From contig JAHHGU010000001.1 of the NCBI GenBank assembly GCA_019359765.1, forward strand, positions 140,743 through 204,742: a stretch of 64,000 nt of DNA. Direction: 5' to 3'. Each line of letters begins with the position of its first letter. Position 1 is the first letter of the stretch. This document shows, one piece after another, positions 1 through 8,791 of the stretch. The notes beneath the pieces were generated by a model. That model ran no database searches. It had not been told where the DNA came from and saw nothing but the letters and a program-made list of their open reading frames with translations. Both the position numbers and the translations under genes were made by a program. The DNA comes from Aphanothece sp. CMT-3BRIN-NPC111. GTDB taxonomy: Bacteria; Cyanobacteriota; Cyanobacteriia; Cyanobacteriales; JAHHGU01.

Positions 1-30
1 ACAGGCAGTAGTGAAAGCTACGGGAGAATG
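1..30 (+). other. 3' end of group I intron in tRNA-Leu(UAA)
   Basis: The sequence up to position 30 ends in GGGAGAATG, directly before the 3' half of a tRNA-Leu anticodon loop. Cyanobacterial tRNA-Leu(UAA) genes classically carry a self-splicing group I intron between U34 and A35, and such introns end in a terminal G (omega G), seen here at 30. Only the last 30 bases lie in the window. The catalytic core and the 5' exon are left of the edge. Confidence 0.8.
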
Positions 31-81
31 AAAATCCGTTGACCTTAAACGGTCGTGTGGGTTCAAGTCCCACCGCCCCCA
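31..81 (+). tRNA. trnL-UAA: tRNA-Leu(UAA), 3' exon (partial)
   Basis: The exon starts with AAAA, which completes a UAA anticodon loop, followed by the 3' anticodon-stem strand TCCGT. A long variable arm follows (GACC/GGTC stem), as in class II tRNAs, then a T arm of stem GTGGG/CCCAC with loop TTCAAGT. The acceptor strand CGCCCCC and discriminator A at 81 end the gene. CCA is not encoded. The 5' exon is outside the window, so the gene is partial because of the edge, not because it is broken. Confidence 0.9.
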
Positions 82-186
82 TAAAAAACTTAGCTATTAC
101 TGCAAACACGAGTATGCGACTACAAGCATAACCGTGTAACTTGCTTATAGGTTTACAGCGATAACTTTCGCTATTAATTTGGATTA

Positions 187-3100
187 TTAACCATTCCAAG
201 CTCTGTAAAACTCTGGGTAAGCCATGTTTTGGGCACAATACCAAATTACCTCAGACGCACCTCCATATCTATGTTCATAAAACTCATCTCCCAAGCAATC
301 TTTTAAGCGTTCCACCGCTATTGAAAACCAATTACCTGAAGGGTTTTTAATTAAGCTCCAAGCGGCAAAGTTACTTTCCTCGTCCACACAGCTATAAACT
401 AGCTCAATTAGCGTTATAATAGCCTCTCTGTGGCTAGGAGCAATTTTTAAGATGTTGTCGGCAGCAAACCTACGGTTCGACTCATCCCTAGATTTAAGTA
501 GCGTACTCAAGAGTGTAATATCATTATTGTGAAAAGCTACTTTTATCAAGCAAAGTTCAGCTAAACGAATAACCATACCGTTGGTATTGTTTCTAAGATT
601 ATTTAAAGCATCGATAAGTTTTTGATTGTCAGTAGAATTCAACGTACCACAACTTAAATTTTGTATTTTATGGACAAGAGGAAAAATTGTATCGTTATTA
701 GCTCTGTTCAAATTTTCAATAATTATGTCAATATTGTTTATTGAAAGTTCACTATTTTTCCTAACCTTTTCATAATCTTCTTTTTTTGTTTCAGATAAAT
801 CTCTATCTGTATTTAATGAGAGATAATTGACTTCTTCTAAATATTCCTTAATTTTTACTTTAAGCCAAACATCATCTACTGTACTCAGAAGATAATTTAA
901 TATGTTAATAACATCTACATCATTATTTTTGATTTGTTTTAGACTTATGATCCCTGCTCTAATAAGGGACTCATTTTGATTATTGATATTTAATAAATCT
1001 ACTATAGCCTTGATAGCCTTTGGATTATGAGAGCCTATTATCCCTAAAATCTCCAGAGCATCCTCACGAACTACAACATTATATTCTTTGTTGTTTATTA
1101 ATTCGACTAAGGTGTCTAAAGCTTCTGCATTCTCAGGATTAAGATATCGCAATATTATGAAAGCTGCTTGACAACGGATTCCTTCTTGCTCATTTTGGGA
1201 TAGGCACTCGATTAGAGCTTTGATTGTTTCGTTGCGAGGTGTTTGTTGCAATACTTCTATAGCGGCGCTAGACCAGGGACTCTGGCGTTTAAATAAAAAG
1301 CCATCGCCAATCTGGTAATAAAACTCTGGAGGAATAAGTGAAAAGTTAACAATCCAACGAACTAATTCACTACTCAAGCTTTCATAAAAATCGCTATCGT
1401 CGCCATCCAACTCAGTAAGGCTAGCAGATGCCAACAAAACTGCTCGATAAGTATATAACTGATGACATCCACAACCATCTTTAAATGAAAGCAATTTCCC
1501 GATAAACTGCTTTTTCTGCTCGTTTTTTACATTATTACGTCCCAGCCAGAGCAAAATCACTTCTTTCCACTGCCGCTCAAAAATGCGGTATGGCTTATAG
1601 TTATTTAGATTATCTTTATCTTCAACAGGTTTATCTTCATGTTCACGGGGTAGGAAAAAGCTCCAGTCGTCAATAGCACAAGCTGCAAAATATTCCTGGA
1701 ATGTGGGATGCCAGAAAGCATAGACTTTTTCATCTGGGTCTTTTTCATTTTCCGTTGCTAAACCAACCCGATTCAGCCATCCTAGCTTTCGCACCCGCCA
1801 AAATAGTGAATTTTCTTGATTAGGCTCGCCCAAAAAGCTTTTGATTAAACTCTCTGGCAACCTAAACCTAGAATTTTCGCTATCAATAGCTTGTACTGCC
1901 AATTTACCTAATTCTTGATTTAGGTGTTCTTGTTGTTCTGGAGAAAGGGTGAAATCTGCTTTCTCCTCGTTCCATAGGTAGTGCTTTTCTACAAAGCGCT
2001 TATATAGTCCAGCCTTAGTTTGGGGCAATTTGCCTTGCCGTAGTTCCCATATTTTACATAGCAAGGTTAACCGTAGAGGATTTTTGAGCAAGTCTTTGAT
2101 ACGTTCCCCTGCTTTTCCCAACTCCTGTTTTAAACCTTCACACAATTGAGATTCTGTTTCTTTTGAAAACCACTTATCAATAAACTCCTCTACCTGTGAC
2201 TGTTCAAAGTCGAGATTACGATAAACATCAAAATCTATCAGAGCATTCTTATCTGCTTCCCATACATTCAGCCGACAACTCAGCACCACTCGTGCTTCGG
2301 AAATCCAGCCCCTCTTTGGGGTGTTAAGTTGTTCAAAAATAAATGTTAAAGGATTGCCAAATTCTGCGGCTATTTCATCCACACCGTCTAATAACAGCCA
2401 TACAGTACCCTGAAAGAATTTTTCTGCAAAAGCTTCCTGCACTTTTCGTGTGGGTTCCAGCAGCGATGGCACAGCTTCCGGTGATAGTTTTTTGATAATG
2501 GACAAAGCTTCTTCGAGCCAATTGTTACGTAAATACTCCTTTAGAGTTTGTCCCCGCTGCAAGTTTGCCAAATCAACCCAAATTGCTAAGCCATCCTCTT
2601 TTACCTCAAAGGCAATCTTTTGTAGCAGGGTTGTTTTTCCTGCCCCTGGTTCACCAATAATTGCAATACGTCTACCCTGGCTTTTGGAACTTTGCCCTTC
2701 TTTGAGGACTTGATCAAAAAATACCTTATGCTCAATTGGGGTGACTTTCTCTCGGTAAAACTCCGACCCTTGTTCTGGGCTAATATCTGGTTGTGGTCGG
2801 CGTTTTTGTTGGCTCTCGATTAATCCCAGGGGGACGTACATATCTAAGATGCGCTTATCACCAGAAGCTAAAGCATATGCCGTCAGCCATTGCTTTTTCT
2901 GTAACTCCAGCATGGCATCGCAAACTTCGCGCCAGTTAATGGCATCTTTACTTAGCGCTTTAGTACGTTCTTCTTCCCATTTCTTTAACTCGATCTTTAG
3001 CCAATCTTTTAACTTTTTAAACTTTTTGCTGCCACGTCCATTTTTTTCGCCATAATCACACCCATTAGGGCTTTGACCAAACGCATTATATATGCTTGTC

Positions 3101-3300
3101 ATGCACTTTCTAACAGTACTTTCACTTGCATGAATTATTTTTGCAAGTTCTTTAACGTTTTTGGAACCTATACATTTATCATCATGAAACTGTTCAAAAA
3201 ATATATTTTTAGCGTTTTCTTCATGCAAATTAAATTTTTCGGCTATATATAATAGAAACTCTTCTCTTAAATTATTGTGCTTTTTAGCGTCGTTGTTCAT
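187..3300 (-). CDS. NACHT-domain STAND NTPase with HEAT-like repeats
   Basis: A 1037-residue protein with an N-terminal helical segment (about 10-75) that looks helix-turn-helix-like, a charged Lys/Glu stretch, then a NACHT NTPase. The Walker A motif GEPGAGKTT is at about 217-225 and Walker B WLLLDGVDE at about 301-309. The winged-helix end of the module includes FWHPTFQEYF near residue 545. The C-terminal half has degenerate HEAT/Armadillo-like helical repeats and ends in a Cys/Trp-rich tail (WYCAQNMAY). NACHT proteins are STAND switches, and many bacterial ones act in antiphage defence. It is a paralogue of the gene at 50601 but has a different N-terminus. AAGGATAG lies just upstream of the ATG. 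The effector or sensor role of the N-terminus is unknown, and the defence role is inference. Confidence 0.85.
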   Translation of the reverse strand: MNNDAKKHNNLREEFLLYIAEKFNLHEENAKNIFFEQFHDDKCIGSKNVKELAKIIHASESTVRKCMTSIYNAFGQSPNGCDYGEKNGRGSKKFKKLKDWLKIELKKWEEERTKALSKDAINWREVCDAMLELQKKQWLTAYALASGDKRILDMYVPLGLIESQQKRRPQPDISPEQGSEFYREKVTPIEHKVFFDQVLKEGQSSKSQGRRIAIIGEPGAGKTTLLQKIAFEVKEDGLAIWVDLANLQRGQTLKEYLRNNWLEEALSIIKKLSPEAVPSLLEPTRKVQEAFAEKFFQGTVWLLLDGVDEIAAEFGNPLTFIFEQLNTPKRGWISEARVVLSCRLNVWEADKNALIDFDVYRNLDFEQSQVEEFIDKWFSKETESQLCEGLKQELGKAGERIKDLLKNPLRLTLLCKIWELRQGKLPQTKAGLYKRFVEKHYLWNEEKADFTLSPEQQEHLNQELGKLAVQAIDSENSRFRLPESLIKSFLGEPNQENSLFWRVRKLGWLNRVGLATENEKDPDEKVYAFWHPTFQEYFAACAIDDWSFFLPREHEDKPVEDKDNLNNYKPYRIFERQWKEVILLWLGRNNVKNEQKKQFIGKLLSFKDGCGCHQLYTYRAVLLASASLTELDGDDSDFYESLSSELVRWIVNFSLIPPEFYYQIGDGFLFKRQSPWSSAAIEVLQQTPRNETIKALIECLSQNEQEGIRCQAAFIILRYLNPENAEALDTLVELINNKEYNVVVREDALEILGIIGSHNPKAIKAIVDLLNINNQNESLIRAGIISLKQIKNNDVDVINILNYLLSTVDDVWLKVKIKEYLEEVNYLSLNTDRDLSETKKEDYEKVRKNSELSINNIDIIIENLNRANNDTIFPLVHKIQNLSCGTLNSTDNQKLIDALNNLRNNTNGMVIRLAELCLIKVAFHNNDITLLSTLLKSRDESNRRFAADNILKIAPSHREAIITLIELVYSCVDEESNFAAWSLIKNPSGNWFSIAVERLKDCLGDEFYEHRYGGASEVIWYCAQNMAYPEFYRAWNG

Positions 3301-3399
3301 CTTAACTATCCTTATTTAATAAATAAGCTTTATTCCATTAATTCTTGAAAACTTTTTCACATAAATAAAATTAATTTTTAGGATAGAAGGTAAATTTTG

Positions 3400-3438
3400 G
3401 TAATTCAATGTAATTCAATGTAATTAAAATGTAATTCC
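3400..3438. repeat. 10-bp direct repeats (TAATTCAATG iterons)
   Basis: The decamer TAATTCAATG is repeated head to tail at 3401-3410 and 3411-3420, followed by two degraded copies (TAATTAAAAT and GTAATTCC). The 10-base period is one helical turn. The block lies in the 225-bp divergent spacer between the NACHT gene and the gene at 3526, about 100 bp from the NACHT start. It could be an operator array or simple AT-rich slippage. Confidence 0.5.
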
Positions 3439-3525
3439 TACTGTTGTTTTTTATAAAAAAAAGGTTCATGCTGATAACAGTTGTGGATTAGCAACTAAGA
3501 ACTAAGCGTAAGTACAGCAATTAGG

Positions 3526-4035
3526 ATGAAGGTAATGACAAGTAATTACTTAGGAGTTTCGGTAAATCCCTTACTCGCTACTATCCCTACGAAGGAAGTA
3601 CAAACTTACCTAACAGCAGTCTCTTCTGAGACACTGCGTAAAAAGAAAGGTTCCAGCGATCCAGTTTGTGATAGGTGTTTATTAGCATTCCACTCTGGTG
3701 GGGATAGTTGGCGAATTAGGGAAATTGCCCTCGATTACGAAACACATGCTTTCAAGTGGCGTCCTTTCGGTCTTGGGCAATTGGGTACAACAAAGTGGGA
3801 AATCATTCATCCACCAACCTCCAGCGGTTATTTATGGTCTACCCATAAACTATCAACGGAGTTCCGCGCTGTGTCACCAATAACACTTGAGCGGAAGAAA
3901 AGTTCTAGCGATCCCCTGTACGACGGATCAAAGTTGGCTTTTTATGTGGGAGCAGAGAATTGGCTCGTTGGGGAAGTCAGTATTGATTATGCAACGGGAG
4001 CCATACACTGGCAGCTGCTGCGACCTTCATTTTAA
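3526..4035 (+). CDS. hypothetical protein with internal tandem duplication
   Basis: This 169-residue protein matches no family I recognise. It contains two copies of a module of about 53 residues, roughly 29-81 and 113-165. Each has the order AVS..TL.(K/R)KK..SSDP, a LAF strand, a W, the strand IALDY or VSIDY, and a final (K/H)W. Shared hydrophobic and aromatic positions suggest two similar beta-rich domains. It has no signal peptide or TM segment. The ATG at 3526 is used, though a second ATG three codons on is equally possible. It is divergent from the NACHT gene and could share its regulatory region. Confidence 0.65.
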   Translation: MKVMTSNYLGVSVNPLLATIPTKEVQTYLTAVSSETLRKKKGSSDPVCDRCLLAFHSGGDSWRIREIALDYETHAFKWRPFGLGQLGTTKWEIIHPPTSSGYLWSTHKLSTEFRAVSPITLERKKSSSDPLYDGSKLAFYVGAENWLVGEVSIDYATGAIHWQLLRPSF

Positions 4036-4316
4036 AGCACTCAATACCTAGCAGGAAAGGGTTTTAAGCATTTGGGGCGCTCTTTACTAAGGCTAATGCT
4101 CTAGTTCGATGAAACAATCCTATAGAAGCTAGTCTAGTGCTGGAGCTTAAAGCCTGCCAAATAGGGCAATCCGATGCAAGGTTTTTGCTGCTTGTTCATG
4201 AGTAGCTTTTGTGCAGTGGATATTGGCGTGTCTGAGTAGTATTTATATCTGCTCAAGTCGTAAATTAGCTTCAGACACGCTAAAAAATTGCCAATACTCA
4301 ACAAATCGAGGAAAAA

Positions 4317-4487
4317 ATGGTCAATAATTTCAACTATTACGACGAAGACGATGACTTTTCTGAAGAACTCAACCCTCCTGGTGAGGCTTACCAAGAGTAT
4401 CTAGAGAATCCTAATGATTTGACAGCTATGGAGGCAGCACTAGAAGTTTATGGAATTCCCGATCCACGGTTGATTATGGATGATTAA
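4317..4487 (+). CDS. small acidic hypothetical protein (56 aa)
   Basis: A short reading frame encodes 56 residues, starting MVNNFNYYDEDDDF and ending DPRLIMDD. A GAGGA Shine-Dalgarno sequence sits 6 bases before the ATG. The composition is strongly acidic and codon use looks coding. It resembles small conserved cyanobacterial proteins of unknown function. A longer open frame exists on the opposite strand, but its Ile/Phe/Leu-rich translation looks like an antisense shadow. Confidence 0.6.
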   Translation: MVNNFNYYDEDDDFSEELNPPGEAYQEYLENPNDLTAMEAALEVYGIPDPRLIMDD

Positions 4488-4540
4488 AATCATATAAGCC
4501 GAGACTAACAAATAGTTGGCTTATAACACTCAACGCTTAC

Positions 4541-6175
4541 TCATCGCCTCCCACTCCAGGCAATGGGCGGACTAGAGTGCGAGTACGAGAATGTCTCAGT
4601 GGCGGTGGTTCGGGTTTCTTCGTCCAGGACTTTGACCACCTTGTTATAAATTTCCTCCGCCTGTTGTAGGGAATCACCGATACTCGTTAAACCCACTTTG
4701 CCGAACTGGGAGAGACAACCCATGAGGTGAAAAACGGTGCCCGTCTCCGTACTGGTATCAAAGTGCAGTCGGTGATGAGCAATGATATCCATCAAATCAT
4801 TAGGAAGCAAACCCCGATAGCGCTCTTTTTGTAGGTTGTCGGAGGCAACGTAATACTTAGGGCGACCTTGTTTACTGTAGAAAAGGCCGGTGGAGAGGTC
4901 GTAGCGACCGTTAGTTAAAAACTTCAAAGTCATAAACGGATGGGTAGTGCCGCCCTTACGCAGGTTGATTTCAATTGCCTGGATATCCCAGTGCGGACTA
5001 TCCCCATTACTAGACTGACGAACGGCTAAAAAATCAACGCCAAAACGCTCTAAAGCCCCTTTTTGAGCTAAATTTCGACCAATGCGTAATCCTAAGTCTT
5101 GCAAGCGCAATCGGTAAGCTTCTTCAGCTGGAAAGCGGCAACCCAGAAAAATCTGACCATTCGATCCACCCAGAATTTGGTCGTGAGTGGAGAGAATTTC
5201 TACCTCTCCATCTGGTGTAATGCGACCTTGAACGCTGGGCGATCGCTTTTCCTCTCCTTCGATGAAGGCTTCCACTATCGCCCCTAACTCTGGAATGCGG
5301 CTGGAAAAATTTTCCCAAGTCTCAGTTTTGGCTTGAAAACCTAAATAAGGGAAGCGATCGCGAATCGCTGCCACTCGTTGCCTATGGGATGCTGCCCCTG
5401 GAGCCATATTCTGCATCGGTCTAAGATCCAGCAGCGCATTTCCTTCCCCGGAAAAGCCTTCGTTGAGTTTGACTACCATCCGCTGCAAGGTCGGTTGGCG
5501 TTCCCACAACTCTGCCGCCGCGATCGCCAGTTCGTCAGCATTAGAAACCTTGTCGCTGCCATCAGGAAGGGGAACACCACACTCGGCAAAAATTTGCCTA
5601 CTACCACTTTTAGTACCCCAGTACAACAGATCCGGATCTAAGGCATACAGCGGCACGCCCAGTTGTATCGACAAATCTCCCTCTAGGGGGGTTGAGTTGT
5701 AGCAGATCATGAAAGACTGTTCTGGGCGCAACGCCTGCCGTATCCGTTCCATCAAGCGAGGGCGTTCCAGTATTTTTTGCGTCAGGGGTTTGAGAGAGGA
5801 ATCGTAGGTCGAGAACAGCAGCAGGCGATCGCGCGCATGAGAAAAGGGAATTCCTGGTAATAGCTGCAAATAGTAATCAATCACTATTGGCGGTAACGGT
5901 TCAGAGGTGATGTATATCAGGCGTGTCCGAGGATTCCACAGACGAATTAAAGAAAACAGCAACCTTTCTTCATAGTGAATGTGACCCTCAATCTTCTGGA
6001 GTTCTCGCTGGTCTACGCTGATAGAGGGGATGACCAAAATATCACCATCGCTGTCCTCAAGCTGCTCAACGGTCTGCCAGCGATCGCGCAACTGAGCCTG
6101 AAGAAGTTGAAACTGCTCCGCCTGCTCTGAGTAAGAATGATTCAAAACTTGCTCCACCCTGCTTTCCCCCTTCAT
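4541..6175 (-). CDS. ATP-grasp protein, peptide ligase PGM1-related
   Basis: A 544-residue protein. The second half contains ATP-grasp features: a VVKLNEGFSGEGN nucleotide-binding segment near residue 235 and a metal-binding AIEINLRKGGTTHP segment near 400. The overall pattern matches the cyanobacterial family annotated as related to the PGM1 peptide ligase of pheganomycin biosynthesis. Such enzymes join an acyl-phosphate carboxylate to an amine, but the substrate here is unknown. There is no obvious operon partner. The ATG at 6175 is preferred over an in-frame GTG two codons upstream at 6181. Confidence 0.75.
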   Translation of the reverse strand: MKGESRVEQVLNHSYSEQAEQFQLLQAQLRDRWQTVEQLEDSDGDILVIPSISVDQRELQKIEGHIHYEERLLFSLIRLWNPRTRLIYITSEPLPPIVIDYYLQLLPGIPFSHARDRLLLFSTYDSSLKPLTQKILERPRLMERIRQALRPEQSFMICYNSTPLEGDLSIQLGVPLYALDPDLLYWGTKSGSRQIFAECGVPLPDGSDKVSNADELAIAAAELWERQPTLQRMVVKLNEGFSGEGNALLDLRPMQNMAPGAASHRQRVAAIRDRFPYLGFQAKTETWENFSSRIPELGAIVEAFIEGEEKRSPSVQGRITPDGEVEILSTHDQILGGSNGQIFLGCRFPAEEAYRLRLQDLGLRIGRNLAQKGALERFGVDFLAVRQSSNGDSPHWDIQAIEINLRKGGTTHPFMTLKFLTNGRYDLSTGLFYSKQGRPKYYVASDNLQKERYRGLLPNDLMDIIAHHRLHFDTSTETGTVFHLMGCLSQFGKVGLTSIGDSLQQAEEIYNKVVKVLDEETRTTATETFSYSHSSPPIAWSGRR

Positions 6176-6341
6176 CCCCACAACAGCGATTTTACTCTGG
6201 CTGGCGTGGAAATCCCAATATACCCTAAGTAGGGATAGTGGGGTGCTTTTCTCTATATGGGCTTATTTAGAGGTTTTTTGTTAATAAAAAGCTATTACAA
6301 CCATTAGTTTATATCCAACTAAAACTAATTCTGGTTTTATT

Positions 6342-6465
6342 AAGATGGCGCTACCTATGGAGATTGGGAAGAGTGACAATCGACCTCGCCCCCATACACC
6401 CAGATCTGCTGTTATAACTGAAGGATTGCTAAAAGCTAATTGCTAAAAGCTAATTGCTATACCTG
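6342..6465. repeat. dispersed repeat copy plus CTAAAAGCTAATTG repeats
   Basis: Bases 6342-6420 are the reverse-complement copy of a dispersed repeat also seen near 11845, 21520, 26186 and 61382. Its shared core reads ATTGTCACTCTTCC when taken on the minus strand here. It is followed by two direct copies of GCTAAAAGCTAATT (6428-6458), a short repeat that recurs at 21488, 26141 and 61515. Together with AT-rich sequence these fill the space between the ATP-grasp gene and the Uma2 gene. Confidence 0.6.
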
Positions 6466-7086
6466 CTGTCTAACCCAATCTCGGAAAGACCGAATCATGG
6501 GAATTTCCCCAATTCTTAGACTTTCTTCTAAGAACCGGGGAATTTCAGTTAAGGGCAGATTAGCAAAAGCAGGAGAGACAACAAACGGAATATACACACC
6601 CTCTTGCAAGCGATAAATTTGCAACACACCTTGGTCATACCGCCAAAGTTCAGGAACGCCCAAAGCGGCATATATTGACAAGCGGTCGAGAGACGAACTG
6701 GTAAAATCTACCTCTAATACCAAGTCAGGAGGTGGATCTTTGGTTAAATCCAGTTCTTGTTTGTTCCTCATCAATGGTTCATTCTGAAGATAAAAACCCG
6801 AATCAAGTTTAACTCCCCGACTTAAATCTGCCCGTTTACAAGTAACTGAACCAACACTTTTAAGATTGATGTTTAGTTCTTCTGCTAACGCCACAATCAA
6901 GTTATGGATGAGTCTGTTATTGTATTCATGCGGCATGAGGGGGGTCATAATTTCTAGAATTCCATTATCGTAAGTTAGTCGAGAACCACGCTTCTCCCCC
7001 ATTTCTTCAAGTAGTGTTTCAAACGTCTGCCAACTGATGTTTTTGAGTAGTACTCGCTGTACGCTGGGTATCGCTGTAGTCACCAT
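6457..7086 (-). CDS. Uma2 family protein (DUF820 restriction-like fold)
   Basis: This 209-residue protein has the layout of the Uma2/DUF820 family, a PD-(D/E)XK-like nuclease fold greatly expanded in cyanobacteria. The conserved core PPDLVLEVDF followed by a VPELWRYD segment spans about residues 118-155. The usual serine/lysine stretch after the Glu-Val motif is present as SSSLDR. Family function is not firmly known. The ATG at 7086 starts the protein with the usual short N-terminus. No toxin-antitoxin partner is seen beside it. Confidence 0.8.
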   Translation of the reverse strand: MVTTAIPSVQRVLLKNISWQTFETLLEEMGEKRGSRLTYDNGILEIMTPLMPHEYNNRLIHNLIVALAEELNINLKSVGSVTCKRADLSRGVKLDSGFYLQNEPLMRNKQELDLTKDPPPDLVLEVDFTSSSLDRLSIYAALGVPELWRYDQGVLQIYRLQEGVYIPFVVSPAFANLPLTEIPRFLEESLRIGEIPMIRSFRDWVRQQV

Positions 7087-7387
7087 AGGACTTTACCTTT
7101 AGCTTAAATTAGATTTAACTCTTGACCAAAAATAACCGGATTCAAGCCCCTTGATTTATCTATGGAAAATAAAAAAGCATAGCATCATTACACCTCCTGC
7201 ATAAATAGAAATTTTAGAGTTTTTAACCACAGATAAACGCAGATAAACACAGATGTTTATTCGATATGTTTGCTAGGAATAGGGATAATTATTGATTCGC
7301 ACAAGAGGTCTATTATTCAAGCCCCCAAATTAATTCGTGGGATCAATCCCAAATCCCAAATCGAATGACAGTCGTCTAAGGTTCCAC
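7087..7387. repeat. intergenic stretch with composite repeat (CAGATAAAC / AAGAGGTCTATT)
   Basis: No gene is visible. Bases 7224-7256 hold imperfect copies of ACAGATAAAC, and 7290-7318 carry TTGATTCGCACAAGAGGTCT. The same two parts, in the same order, occur at 43409-43490 where they cut off a YcaO gene. The pair therefore looks like one composite repeat element. Confidence 0.5.
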
Positions 7388-8677
7388 TTACTTAGGAACC
7401 CCAGCCGTTAACACTTCATGCCCATCTGCCGTTACTAATACATTATCTTCAATCCGAATTCCAATGCCTCGCCAACGGTCATCAATTGCTGGTTGTTCCT
7501 CTGCTGGTTGAGCGTCCAAACCAATATAAATACCCGGTTCCACCGTCAGCACATTACCAGGTTGCAAAGTCTGCCAGGTTTCCTCCCCGTGTTTATATAC
7601 ACCAACATCATGCACATCTAAACCCAGCCAGTGACCTGTACCGTGCATAAAAAAGGTTTTATATTTCTCTTCTTCAATTAACTTATCTATCTCACCATTG
7701 AGGAGTCCTAAATCAACTAAACCTTCCGTAATTACGCGCACAGCAGTTCCGTGAACTTCATTGTAAGTATTTCCAGGTCTAACTTGTGCGATCGCCTGTA
7801 ACTGGGCTTCCAAAACAATATCGTAAATAGCCTTTTGCTCTGGAGTAAACTTACCCCCCACGGGGAACGTGCGCGTGATATCGGCGTTGTAGTAACCGTA
7901 GGCACAACCGGCATCAATCAGCAATAACTCGTTATCTTGCATTTGCCGATTATTTTCGATGTAGTGCAGGATGCAACTGTTGTGACCAGAGGCGACAATT
8001 GAAGGATATGCTGGCCCTACCGCACCCCTTTTGCGAAAGATATGTTCTATTTCTGCCTGAATTTCATATTCGTAACGCCCTGGGCGTGTGAATTCCCGTG
8101 CATGATTGTGGGCTTCAACTGAAATGACAGCTGCTTTACGCATCAATTCCAACTCAGCGGGGCTTTTCACCTGTCGCATCGCATGCAGAATCGGCCCTGT
8201 GTCTTCAATGGCAATTGGCCCAGTGCCACGCTTGGGATAACCCGCCATTAACCGCTGCCAGTGTTTGAGGATAATTTCATTGAAAGTGCGATCGCGTCCT
8301 AAATGGTAGTAAATCCGATCCGCCTTTTCTAAATACTGAGGCAGCTTTTCATCCAGTTCCGTAATCGGATAAGCCTCATCCGCACCAAACCGTTCTTTCG
8401 CCCCTTCCACCCCGACGCGATAGCCTGTCCAGGTTTCCTTCTCCCGATCCTTCGGCTGGACAAACAAAACAAACCGATGCTCTTTGTGATGCGGTGCCAA
8501 AACCGCCACTGCCTCTGGTTCATTAAACCCAGTTAAATAAAAAAAATCACTTTCCTGTCGGAAAGCGTATTCAACATCATTGTGCATAACGGCCATCGGC
8601 GCACTGCGAAATATAGCCGTACCCGTGCCCATTTTTTGCATCAACTGCTCGCGACGCTGACTGTATTCTGTTTGCAT
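7388..8677 (-). CDS. pepP: Xaa-Pro aminopeptidase (aminopeptidase P, M24B)
   Basis: A 429-residue cytosolic dinuclear metallopeptidase that removes N-terminal residues preceding proline. It has the aminopeptidase P N-terminal domain (about 1-135) and the pita-bread catalytic domain. The metal ligands are visible in order: Asp in LLIDAG, Asp in ADITRTF, His in HGTGHWLGLDVHD, Glu in VEPGIYI and Glu in IRIEDNV. Length is normal for PepP, and no residue is missing. It stands alone, with no operon partner on this strand. Confidence 0.93.
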   Translation of the reverse strand: MQTEYSQRREQLMQKMGTGTAIFRSAPMAVMHNDVEYAFRQESDFFYLTGFNEPEAVAVLAPHHKEHRFVLFVQPKDREKETWTGYRVGVEGAKERFGADEAYPITELDEKLPQYLEKADRIYYHLGRDRTFNEIILKHWQRLMAGYPKRGTGPIAIEDTGPILHAMRQVKSPAELELMRKAAVISVEAHNHAREFTRPGRYEYEIQAEIEHIFRKRGAVGPAYPSIVASGHNSCILHYIENNRQMQDNELLLIDAGCAYGYYNADITRTFPVGGKFTPEQKAIYDIVLEAQLQAIAQVRPGNTYNEVHGTAVRVITEGLVDLGLLNGEIDKLIEEEKYKTFFMHGTGHWLGLDVHDVGVYKHGEETWQTLQPGNVLTVEPGIYIGLDAQPAEEQPAIDDRWRGIGIRIEDNVLVTADGHEVLTAGVPK

Positions 8678-8763
8678 AGCCCTTAGTAATAGTTAATGAG
8701 TGATAGATTCTGAATCCTCAGAGTTATAGTTTATGAGTGTTGAGTTAGAATTAGTAGCTTTTC

Positions 8764-8790
8764 ATTCAAAACTCAAAACTCAAAACTTTT
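8764..8790. repeat. AAAACTC heptamer tandem repeat
   Basis: Three to four head-to-tail copies of TCAAAAC lie between the MBL-fold gene and pepP. The same heptamer array occurs at 21641, 31910, 33419, 34339 and 50351. It is a short tandem repeat of the kind known as STRR in cyanobacteria. Confidence 0.7.
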
Positions 8791-8791
8791 T

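Noticed and set aside
4134..4394. 86-codon minus-strand frame
   Set aside because: Antisense to the 56-codon small gene with better coding signals and a Shine-Dalgarno sequence; its composition looks like shadow coding.
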